Shown in pieces: positions 1-4,922 of a stretch of 5,821 nt of DNA; position 1 is the stretch's first letter; each line of letters opens with the position of its first letter. Below the pieces are notes generated by a model. That model was not told the origin of the DNA. It searched no databases and saw only the letters and a list, made by a program, of their open reading frames with translations. The DNA comes from Flavobacteriales bacterium (GTDB lineage: Bacteria > Bacteroidota > Bacteroidia > Flavobacteriales > Flavobacteriaceae): the NCBI GenBank assembly GCA_027032855.1, contig JALVLX010000035.1, positions 1 through 5,821 on the forward strand. The letters are read 5' to 3'. Position numbers and translations under genes: made by a program.

Positions 1-749
1 GCGCCGCCTAATGCTTTTCCTAATGTGCCGGTAATGATATCGATTTTACCCATCACATTTTTAAGCTCTACGGTGCCACGTCCGGTTTTGCCTAAAACTC
101 CTACGGCGTGACTTTCGTCAACCATAGTTAACGCATCGTATTTTTCAGCTAATTCGACTATTTTGTCTAATTGTGCTACTACGCCGTCCATTGAAAAAAC
201 ACCGTCCGTTACGATTATTTTAAACCGGTGTCCGGCAGCGTTGGCTTCTTGCAATTTGGCTTCCAAATCTGCCATATCATTGTTTTTAAAACGGTAACGG
301 GCGGTTTTAGTCAATCGCACACCGTCAATGATAGAAGCGTGGTTCAATTCGTCGGAAATAATGGCATCATCCGGTCCGAAAAGCGGTTCGAATACACCAC
401 CGTTAGCGTCAAATGCCGCCGCATACAAAATGGTATCCTCTGTTTGATAGAATTCGGCAATTTTTTGTTCCAATTCCTTGTGACGATCTTGCGTGCCGCA
501 AATAAACCGCACCGATGCCATACCGTAACCGCGCAGGTCCATCATTTTTTGAGAAGCTTTAATCACTTCGGGATTGTCAGCCAATCCTAAATAATTGTTG
601 GCACAAAAATTTAATACTTTTTGTCCGGTATCCAAAGTGATTTCCGCACCCTGCGGTGAGGTGATAATCCGTTCGTGCTTAAACAAACCCGACGCTTCAA
701 TGTCTTTTAAAGTATCTTGTAAATGTTTTTTAAATTTATCGCTATACAT
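1..749 (-). CDS. kbl: Glycine C-acetyltransferase (2-amino-3-ketobutyrate CoA ligase), 3' end outside the window
   Basis: This is a cytosolic PLP enzyme of the alpha-oxoamine synthase family. It splits 2-amino-3-oxobutyrate, made from threonine by threonine dehydrogenase, with CoA into glycine and acetyl-CoA. The minus strand reads from ATG at 749 as MYSDKFKKHLQDTLKDIEAS and stays open for 249 codons to the left edge. Hallmarks are GYGMASVRFICGTQ near residues 75-90, DELNHASIIDG with the PLP-stacking His at about 137, TDGVFSMDG, DESHAVG (Asp 211, His 214), and TGTLGKALGG with the PLP-binding Lys at 245, matching the known Lys244 of E. coli Kbl. About 150 C-terminal residues of a roughly 398-residue protein are missing. 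The upstream ATG at 753-751 is in another frame and soon meets a stop, so 749 is the start. The relatives BioF, HemA-type synthase and serine palmitoyltransferase are less likely, because the RFICGTQ and LNHASIIDG blocks are Kbl-like. It is transcribed divergently from nuoA. Confidence 0.96.
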   Translation of the reverse strand, partial: MYSDKFKKHLQDTLKDIEASGLFKHERIITSPQGAEITLDTGQKVLNFCANNYLGLADNPEVIKASQKMMDLRGYGMASVRFICGTQDRHKELEQKIAEFYQTEDTILYAAAFDANGGVFEPLFGPDDAIISDELNHASIIDGVRLTKTARYRFKNNDMADLEAKLQEANAAGHRFKIIVTDGVFSMDGVVAQLDKIVELAEKYDALTMVDESHAVGVLGKTGRGTVELKNVMGKIDIITGTLGKALGG

Positions 750-780
750 ACATATATATTTATTTGATTTTGATTTCGGA

Positions 781-788
781 CAAATATA
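781..788 (-). promoter_or_regulatory. kbl: Putative kbl -7 promoter element (TATATTTG)
   Basis: The minus strand reads TATATTTG here, matching the Bacteroidota -7 consensus TAnnTTTG. It lies about 31 nt upstream of the kbl ATG, which would leave a short 5' leader. No TTG (-33 element) is visible at the usual distance upstream, so the match is only half of a promoter. In AT-rich sequence this octamer can arise by chance. Confidence 0.45.
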
Positions 789-826
789 AATAAATTATGT
801 GTAAATTGAAATGCTTTTTATCCGTT

Positions 827-907
827 AGTTGAAAGTTAAAAGTGGAAAGTTGAAAGTTCTTTTTTCAATTAATTGAACTTTTAACTTTTAACCTTCAACT
901 TTCAACT
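827..907. repeat. Large imperfect inverted repeat of GTTGAAAGT-type units
   Basis: The left arm (827-859) and right arm (875-907) are each 33 nt. They are complementary at roughly 28 positions and are separated by a 15-nt loop. Both arms are built from reiterated GTTGAAAGT / GTTAAAAGT / GTGGAAAGT-like units. GTTGAAAGT occurs exactly at 828-836 and 849-857, and its complement at 898-906. The loop boundary contains the perfect palindrome TTCAATTAATTGAA (864-877). It lies between two divergent genes, upstream of both, so it is not a terminator for either despite the T-run after 906. The same units recur at 3577-3592 after nuoD, which suggests a dispersed repeat family. I associate such repeats with flavobacterial intergenic DNA, from general knowledge and not from a search. 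Function is unknown. Confidence 0.8.
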
Positions 908-914
908 TTTTTAC

Positions 915-922
915 TAAATTTG
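915..922 (+). promoter_or_regulatory. nuoA: Putative distal nuoA -7 element (TAAATTTG)
   Basis: TAAATTTG fits the Bacteroidota -7 consensus TAnnTTTG. It sits 75 nt before the nuoA ATG, just after the large inverted repeat. No TTG lies 17-23 nt upstream; the nearest, at 873-875, is too far. It may be one of two start points for the nuo operon or a chance match. Confidence 0.35.
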
Positions 923-931
923 TGTAATTTT

Positions 932-947
932 TATGACTAATGTCATA
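932..947. promoter_or_regulatory. 16-bp dyad TATGACTAATGTCATA, possible CRP/FNR-family operator
   Basis: TATGAC and GTCATA form perfect 6-bp arms around a 4-bp TAAT spacer. The inner ATGAC-N4-GTCAT has the same 5-4-5 layout as FNR boxes (TTGAT-N4-ATCAA), and this is the geometry bound by CRP/FNR-family dimers. Its centre is about 36 bp upstream of the last base of the TAAATTTG at 968-975. That places it near -40 relative to the predicted start, which is the classic class II activator position where a -33 element would otherwise be. The dyad is seen in the sequence; the binding factor and its role are inferred. Confidence 0.45.
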
Positions 948-967
948 TTTAGCCACAAAGAAGGGGT

Positions 968-975
968 TAAATTTG
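968..975 (+). promoter_or_regulatory. nuoA: Putative proximal nuoA -7 element (TAAATTTG)
   Basis: This is a second exact TAAATTTG (consensus TAnnTTTG), 22 nt before the nuoA ATG, giving a leader of about 20 nt. There is no TTG at the -33 distance; that place is taken by the dyad at 932-947, which would fit an activator-dependent promoter. No Shine-Dalgarno sequence precedes the nuoA ATG; the leader is AT-rich, as is common in Bacteroidota. Confidence 0.45.
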
Positions 976-997
976 TCTGTCAATTTAATATAGATAT

Positions 998-1348
998 ATG
1001 GGAACAATCGCAATTTTGGTTTTTATTTTAGCGGGTGTCGCTTTGATATTGATAGCCAATAATTTATCCAATTTAATTTCACACAAATCATCCAATCCGG
1101 ATAAATTTGAACCTTACGAGTCCGGGGTTAAAACCATCGGTCCGACTTGGATCCGTTTCAGAATTGGCTACTACTTGTTTGCCTTGGTTTTTTTAATCTT
1201 TGATGTTGAAATCATCTTTTTGGTGCCGTGGTCTGTTGTATTTAAAAAACTCGGTGCCGTGGCTTTGATTGATATCATCATATTTTTATTTATCCTTGGT
1301 TTGGGATTGATTTATGCACTTAAAAAACGCGCTTTAAAATGGGTTTAG
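998..1348 (+). CDS. nuoA: NADH-quinone oxidoreductase subunit A (complex I)
   Basis: NuoA (ND3 family) is a small membrane subunit of respiratory complex I. It packs against NuoH and NuoJ where the membrane arm meets the quinone-reducing module. The 116 residues show three hydrophobic helices at about 3-23, 57-82 and 86-107. The loop after helix 1 carries the family signature FEPYESGV (37-44), followed by GPTW and RFRIGYYLFALVFLIFDVE. Asp 69 and Glu 71 in helix 2 correspond to the conserved acidic pair of E. coli NuoA. The length is a little under the E. coli protein (147), with the difference at the ends. It opens the operon, and its stop lies inside the start of nuoB if the upstream nuoB ATG is used. 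Confidence 0.97.
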   Translation: MGTIAILVFILAGVALILIANNLSNLISHKSSNPDKFEPYESGVKTIGPTWIRFRIGYYLFALVFLIFDVEIIFLVPWSVVFKKLGAVALIDIIIFLFILGLGLIYALKKRALKWV

Positions 1349-1980
1349 ATAACAAAATGAACTGGATAGGGGATACACCGCAAAAACCCTATTCGCACAA
1401 TCAAATAGCTAATGATTTTCCCGGACAGATTATTCCTGCCGGAAATGGCGGTAACATTATCGTTGGCTCGATAGATAAAATTATTAACTGGGGACGTGCC
1501 AACTCGCTTTGGCCTTTGTATTTTGGAACGAGTTGTTGTGCTATCGAAATGATGCAAACCGGTGCGGCACGCCACGACTGGTCGCGCTTTGGTTTTGAAG
1601 TAGCGCGTCCGACACCACGTCAAGCCGATGTCATCATTATTGCAGGAACCATTACGATGAAAATGGCACCTGTCCTACGTCGCTTATACGACCAAATGGC
1701 AGAGCCGAAATATGTTATCGCAATGGGGGCTTGTGCTATTTCGGGTGGACCTTTTTATTACAATACGTATTCGGTGGTTAAAGGTGCCGATCACGTTATT
1801 CCGGTAGATGTGTATGTGCCGGGCTGTCCACCGCGTCCGGAAGCTTTGCTCGACGGTATGATGTTGTTGCAACAGAAAATTAAAACCGAAGGTATGAAAA
1901 CCCGTAATAATCCGATTGTCGGGTTTGATGAAGGATTTGTGCCACATAATTTAAGAAAAAACAAAGAAAATGACCAATAA
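1339..1980 (+). CDS. nuoB: NADH-quinone oxidoreductase subunit B (complex I, cluster N2)
   Basis: NuoB (PSST/20 kDa family) holds the terminal [4Fe-4S] cluster N2, which passes electrons to quinone at the interface with NuoD. The 213-residue protein has all four ligands: the tandem Cys 66-Cys 67 in GTSCCAIEMM, Cys 132 in MGACAISGG, and Cys 163 in VPGCPPRPEAL. Further family blocks are ARHDWSRFGFEVARPTPRQAD and AGTITMKMAPVLRRLYDQM. The ATG at 1339 overlaps nuoA by 10 nt. An in-frame ATG at 1357 (Met 7) would start 9 nt after the nuoA stop and is an equally reasonable start, since nothing conserved lies in residues 1-6. The 3' end overlaps nuoC by 11 nt, which suggests translational coupling. 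Confidence 0.97.
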   Translation: MGLDNKMNWIGDTPQKPYSHNQIANDFPGQIIPAGNGGNIIVGSIDKIINWGRANSLWPLYFGTSCCAIEMMQTGAARHDWSRFGFEVARPTPRQADVIIIAGTITMKMAPVLRRLYDQMAEPKYVIAMGACAISGGPFYYNTYSVVKGADHVIPVDVYVPGCPPRPEALLDGMMLLQQKIKTEGMKTRNNPIVGFDEGFVPHNLRKNKENDQ

Positions 1981-2422
1981 CGATATCATCACGGCTTTAC
2001 AAAAGCAATTTCAAGATTTATCATTTGACGAAGAAACGTCCAAATATTTAACGATTACTGTCTTGCCTGAAAATTATTTGGATGTGATGAAAGCTGTTCG
2101 CGAAATGGGATTTGACTACCTGTTTTCGATGACCGGTATGGATTGGGGTGCCGAACTCGGGGTGACCAACCATTTGGAAAATACCGAAACCGGTGATATG
2201 ATTGTGGTTAAAGTCAAATTGGCAGACCGCGAAAATCCCGAATTACCGACCCTTGAAAATGTGTGGAAAACCGCACACTTGCACGAACGCGAAATTTTTG
2301 ACCTGTTCGGTATCAATTTCAAAGGGCATAGTGTGATGAAACGCCTGCTCCTGACCGAAGACTGGGAAGGATATCCGATGCGTAAAGACTGGCAAGACGA
2401 AACCAAAATGATTATCAGATAA
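1970..2422 (+). CDS. nuoC: NADH-quinone oxidoreductase subunit C (30 kDa subunit)
   Basis: NuoC is a peripheral-arm scaffold subunit that binds NuoD and NuoB in the connecting module; it carries no cofactor. The protein is 150 residues, at the short end for the family. It ends in the diagnostic 30-kDa subunit motif at 105-141: HEREIFDLFGI, FKGH, and DWEGYPMRKDW. Residue 121 is Ser where the family usually has Pro (GHP). The N-terminal half (residues 25-85) looks like the usual alpha/beta fold, with MTGMDWG at 54-60. It is a separate gene here, not fused to nuoD as in E. coli. It begins inside the end of nuoB, and nuoD starts 2 nt after its stop. Confidence 0.95.
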   Translation: MTNNDIITALQKQFQDLSFDEETSKYLTITVLPENYLDVMKAVREMGFDYLFSMTGMDWGAELGVTNHLENTETGDMIVVKVKLADRENPELPTLENVWKTAHLHEREIFDLFGINFKGHSVMKRLLLTEDWEGYPMRKDWQDETKMIIR

Positions 2423-2424
2423 CT

Positions 2425-3555
2425 ATGGAACAAGTTACACTCAATACAGCCGACCTTAAATCGCAAGAGTATTTTTTGAATATGGGACCGCAACACCCTG
2501 CAACGCACGGTGTGTTACGTCTTATCTTAACCCTTGACGGTGAGGTAGTCAAAAACATAGAACCCGATTTGGGTTATATCCACCGAAGTATCGAAAAACA
2601 ATGCGAATACGAAGGTTACAAACAAATCATTCACTTGACCGACCGGATGGACTATCTGTCGGCACATATCAATAACGAAGCCGTTGCCTTGGCAATTGAA
2701 CAAGCACTCGAAATTGAAGTGCCTGAACGGGTAAAAGTTATCCGCACCATTATGGGCGAATTGACCCGTATTGCATCGCACTTGCTTTGGTGGGGTGTTA
2801 TGGGAATGGATGTCGGGGCGTTGACGACTTTTATGTATGCTTTCCGCGACCGTGAAATGATTAACGATATAATGGAAGAAACCTGCGGGGCTCGTTTGAC
2901 AATGAGTTACAGCACACCGGGTGGTGTGATGTTCGATTTGCACCCTAATTTTGTTAAGCGCATAAAAGAATTTATTCCGCATTTGCGTAGCGTAATCCCT
3001 AAATATGACGAATTATTGACGGGTAATGTTATTTTCCAAAAACGTATGAAAGGTGTTGGCTATATGTCTTACGAAGATGCTATTTCGCACGGTGCGAGTG
3101 GTCCGGTAGCGCGTGGTTCGGGTGTGTCTTGTGACAGACGTAAAAAAGGTCCGTATAGTGCCTTTGCTTCGCAAGATATTGATTTTAAAGAAATTATTTA
3201 TACCGAAGGGGATAATTTGGCACGATATAATGTCCGTATGAAAGAGATGTTGCAGTCGCTGAATATTATTGAGCAGTTGATTGACAACATACCCGATGAC
3301 GGTATTCAAGCCAAAACCCGTGCGCTCATCAAATTACCAAAAGGCGAATTTTTGCAACGTGTGGAAACCGCTCGCGGTGATTTGGGGGTTTATATCGTTA
3401 GTGACGGTAAGAAAAATCCTTATCGAGTAAAATTCCGTTCGCCGGGATTTTCAAATTTGAATGCGTTAATTGAAATAGGTAAAGGACATTTAATTGCGGA
3501 TTTAGTGGCGATTATGTCCACGTTGGATTTTGTTGTTCCTGACATTGACCGCTAG
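2425..3555 (+). CDS. nuoD: NADH-quinone oxidoreductase subunit D (49 kDa subunit)
   Basis: NuoD (49 kDa subunit, related to the [NiFe]-hydrogenase large subunit) forms the quinone-binding chamber with NuoB. The 376 residues include GPQHPATHGVLR at 21-32 with His 24 and His 28, TDRMDY with Tyr 77, and GMDVGA with Asp 129. At a constant offset of 10 these match His38, Tyr87 and Asp139 of Thermus Nqo4, the residues that contact quinone, so the site looks intact. Other blocks are LGYIHRSIEK, GELTRIASHLLW, ASGPVARGSGVSCDRRK and ARGDLGVYIVSDG. The C-terminus TLDFVVPDIDR aligns with the usual family ending (GEVDR), so the gene is complete although about 30 residues shorter than Thermus Nqo4. Its TAG stop is the first part of a short hairpin, and no nuoE follows. 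Confidence 0.97.
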   Translation: MEQVTLNTADLKSQEYFLNMGPQHPATHGVLRLILTLDGEVVKNIEPDLGYIHRSIEKQCEYEGYKQIIHLTDRMDYLSAHINNEAVALAIEQALEIEVPERVKVIRTIMGELTRIASHLLWWGVMGMDVGALTTFMYAFRDREMINDIMEETCGARLTMSYSTPGGVMFDLHPNFVKRIKEFIPHLRSVIPKYDELLTGNVIFQKRMKGVGYMSYEDAISHGASGPVARGSGVSCDRRKKGPYSAFASQDIDFKEIIYTEGDNLARYNVRMKEMLQSLNIIEQLIDNIPDDGIQAKTRALIKLPKGEFLQRVETARGDLGVYIVSDGKKNPYRVKFRSPGFSNLNALIEIGKGHLIADLVAIMSTLDFVVPDIDR

Positions 3556-3572
3556 AAACGTTGCACGTTTCT
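3554..3572. repeat. Short palindrome overlapping the nuoD stop codon
   Basis: AGAAACGT (3554-3561) and ACGTTTCT (3565-3572) form perfect 8-bp arms around a TGC loop. The left arm begins in the nuoD TAG. No T-run follows on the plus strand, so it is not a standard intrinsic terminator. It resembles the palindromes at 3598-3618 and 3684-3704 in having an AGA..ACG start and a 3-nt loop. It could stabilise or process the 3' end of the nuoABCD message; that is inference. Confidence 0.7.
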
Positions 3573-3576
3573 GCGA

Positions 3577-3592
3577 GTTGAAAGTTGAAAGT
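3577..3592. repeat. Two overlapping GTTGAAAGT units, same family as 827-907
   Basis: GTTGAAAGT occurs at 3577-3585 and again at 3584-3592, as it does in the inverted repeat upstream of nuoA. A related AGTGGAAAG follows at 3621-3629, and an identical AGTGGAAAG is at 841-849. The palindrome at 3598-3618 lies between these two pieces. Confidence 0.7.
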
Positions 3593-3597
3593 TTGTA

Positions 3598-3618
3598 GAG
3601 ACGAATTGCATTCGTCTC
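3598..3618. repeat. Short palindrome GAGACGAAT-TGC-ATTCGTCTC
   Basis: Perfect 9-bp arms (3598-3606 and 3610-3618) flank a TGC loop and are preceded by GTA. The GTAGAGACG opening is repeated before the palindrome at 3684-3704 (AGTAGAGACG), so the two belong to one family. No T-run follows, so it is not a typical terminator. Confidence 0.75.
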
Positions 3619-3652
3619 ATAGTGGAAAGCGACAAAGGGGAATAGGATGAAA

Positions 3653-3678
3653 TTAGAAATTAGATTTTAGAAATTAGA
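3653..3678. repeat. Direct repeat TTAGAAATTAGA (two copies)
   Basis: The 12-mer TTAGAAATTAGA occurs at 3653-3664 and 3667-3678, a 14-nt period. The shorter GAAATTAGA occurs at 3649, 3656 and 3670. It is a low-complexity spacer with no coding content and no known role. Confidence 0.65.
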
Positions 3679-3683
3679 AGTAG

Positions 3684-3704
3684 AGACGTTTTGGTAAAAC
3701 GTCT
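3684..3704. repeat. Short palindrome AGACGTTTT-GGT-AAAACGTCT
   Basis: Perfect 9-bp arms (3684-3692 and 3696-3704) surround a GGT loop. The flank is GTAGAGACG on the left, as for the palindrome at 3598-3618. It is followed by AAAAATCTG, so there is no U-run for transcription from the left. Size, 3-nt loop and GACG/CGTC core tie it to the other two hairpins of this gap. Confidence 0.75.
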
Positions 3705-3838
3705 AAAAATCTGAAATCAAAAATCAGCGTTCCTTGTTCGATATTTTTAACGTTCCTCAAATCGGAAGCAGGATTATAATATGAAGCAATAAGTAAAAAT
3801 TGAAAAAAGAGTTATCAAATTAAACTAAAAGATATAAA

Positions 3839-4909
3839 ATGATTTTAACAAATACGACAAATTATTTTGCGGAACTGGTCAGTTATTTATCCGAACAAAT
3901 GGGTTTGGGTGGACAGATATTGGCGTATGTTATTGTTGCCGCTATTTATTTGGGCTTTTTTGCGGTTGCCGGATTGCTGTTGGTATATATTGAACGGCGG
4001 GTGGCAGCGTTTTTCCAATTGCGTCTCGGACCTAACCGTGTGGGACCTTGGGGATTGTTGCAAACCATTGCCGATGCCTTAAAATTGTTGTCCAAAGAGA
4101 TTTTCGGCACCAATCGTAAAGATAAATTGCTCTACAATACCGCTTATTATTTGGTGATTATTGCATCGTTGGTGGCTTTGTCGGTGATACCGTTTAGTAT
4201 CGGGGTGCAAGCTTACGACCTGAATATCGGGGTGTTTTTCATTTCGGCGGTTTCGTCTGTCGGGGTGCTGGGCATCATTTTCGGTGGCTGGGGTAGTAAC
4301 AACAAATATTCTTTGATAGGTGGTATGCGTAGCGGTTTGCAAATGATCAGTTACGAATTGTCATCGGGTTTGGCTATTCTGACCATTATATTAATGGCAG
4401 GCACATTGCAAATGTCGGGTATTATCGAAGCGCAACGTGACGGCTTTTTTATCTGGCGCGGACATATTCCGGCTCTGATTGCTTTCTTTGTGTTTGTGAT
4501 TGCCGGAACAGCCGAAAGTAACCGGACACCTTTTGATTTGGCAGAAGGCGAAGCGGAACTCGGTGCCGGATACCACTCGGAATATTCGGGAATGGGATTT
4601 GCGTTCTTTTTCTTGGCAGAATTTATCAATATGTTTATCATTTCAGCCATAGCCGTTACCTTGTTTTTCGGTGGTTGGTTGGCACCATTTCATCTGACGG
4701 ACGGATTGGCATATCAACCTTTGTGGGGGGCTATCTGGTTTTTCTTAAAAGTGTCGGTAATGATATTCTTATTGATGTGGTTCCGTTGGACGTTCCCGCG
4801 TTTGCGAATTGACCAACTGCTGACTTTGGAATGGAAATATTTGTTGCCAATCGGCTTAATCAATATCGTGTTGATGGCAATTTTGGTATATTTTAATTTA
4901 GTTTTTTAA
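3839..4909 (+). CDS. nuoH: NADH-quinone oxidoreductase subunit H (complex I)
   Basis: NuoH (ND1 family) is the membrane subunit that closes the quinone tunnel and links the Q module to the proton channels. The 356 residues contain about eight hydrophobic helices: near 28-50, 102-120, 130-150, 170-190, 209-225, 252-278, 296-316 and 335-354. Family signatures are VYIERRVAAFFQLRLGPNRVGPWG (49-72), with the acidic residue and arginines at the tunnel entrance, and GTAESNRTPFDLAEGEAELG (223-242) followed by AGYHSEYSGM and FFFLAEFINM. The C-terminal block is RWTFPRLRIDQLLTLEWKYLLP. Gly 242 stands where many homologues have Val (ELVAG), a conservative detail. The start at 3839 gives an N-terminus of usual length. 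It follows a 283-bp repeat-filled gap, and nuoI starts 13 nt after its stop. Confidence 0.97.
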   Translation: MILTNTTNYFAELVSYLSEQMGLGGQILAYVIVAAIYLGFFAVAGLLLVYIERRVAAFFQLRLGPNRVGPWGLLQTIADALKLLSKEIFGTNRKDKLLYNTAYYLVIIASLVALSVIPFSIGVQAYDLNIGVFFISAVSSVGVLGIIFGGWGSNNKYSLIGGMRSGLQMISYELSSGLAILTIILMAGTLQMSGIIEAQRDGFFIWRGHIPALIAFFVFVIAGTAESNRTPFDLAEGEAELGAGYHSEYSGMGFAFFFLAEFINMFIISAIAVTLFFGGWLAPFHLTDGLAYQPLWGAIWFFLKVSVMIFLLMWFRWTFPRLRIDQLLTLEWKYLLPIGLINIVLMAILVYFNLVF

Positions 4910-4922
4910 AGATACGTATCTT
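4909..4922. repeat. 14-bp perfect palindrome between nuoH and nuoI
   Basis: AAGATACGTATCTT is its own reverse complement. It starts on the last base of the nuoH stop and ends directly before the nuoI ATG, so it fills the whole junction. No Shine-Dalgarno sequence is present. In RNA, a strict palindrome with no loop could only form a small stem; as DNA it could be a protein site. A chance origin is quite possible. Confidence 0.5.

Larger units (their letters stand above)
3556..3838. other. Non-coding gap in the nuo operon where nuoE-F-G would lie
   Basis: These 283 bp hold no credible gene. From left to right there is a hairpin on the nuoD stop, GTTGAAAGT units (3577-3592), a palindrome (3598-3618), an AT-rich stretch with TTAGAAATTAGA twice (3653-3678), another palindrome (3684-3704), an ATC/AAA-rich stretch (3705-3725), and an AT-rich leader before nuoH. 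No recognisable fragment of nuoE, nuoF or nuoG remains. There is no clear TAnnTTTG promoter for nuoH; a lone TATAAT at 3775-3780 has no partner at the expected distance. The nuoH start has no Shine-Dalgarno sequence. Confidence 0.85.

Noticed and set aside
228..789. Plus-strand open frames at 228-590 and 595-789
   Set aside because: Both lie opposite the continuous kbl frame on the minus strand, which carries all family motifs. Their translations show no recognisable domain, and they have no promoter or operon context.
827..912. Intrinsic terminator (hairpin plus T-run at 906-912)
   Set aside because: No gene is transcribed into it from the left on the plus strand; both flanking genes point away. 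The stem is A/T-rich and long, unlike a compact GC-rich terminator stem.
1345..3309. Minus-strand open frames under nuoB, nuoC and nuoD (for example 2527-2982 and 3013-3309)
   Set aside because: They are antisense shadows of well-supported nuo genes, with His/Arg-rich, motif-free translations.
3554..3704. Intrinsic terminators after nuoD
   Set aside because: The three hairpins are well paired, but none is followed by a run of T on the plus strand.
3577..3725. CRISPR array in the nuoD-nuoH gap
   Set aside because: The repeats are short and unequal, with no regular repeat-spacer spacing and no cas genes nearby.
3775..3780. sigma70-like TATAAT promoter for nuoH
   Set aside because: No -35 box lies at a suitable distance, and the primary sigma factor of Bacteroidota prefers TAnnTTTG. 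A lone hexamer in AT-rich DNA is weak evidence.
3867..4082. Plus-strand frame inside nuoH
   Set aside because: It is an out-of-frame shadow of the NuoH coding sequence, which has complete family signatures in its own frame.
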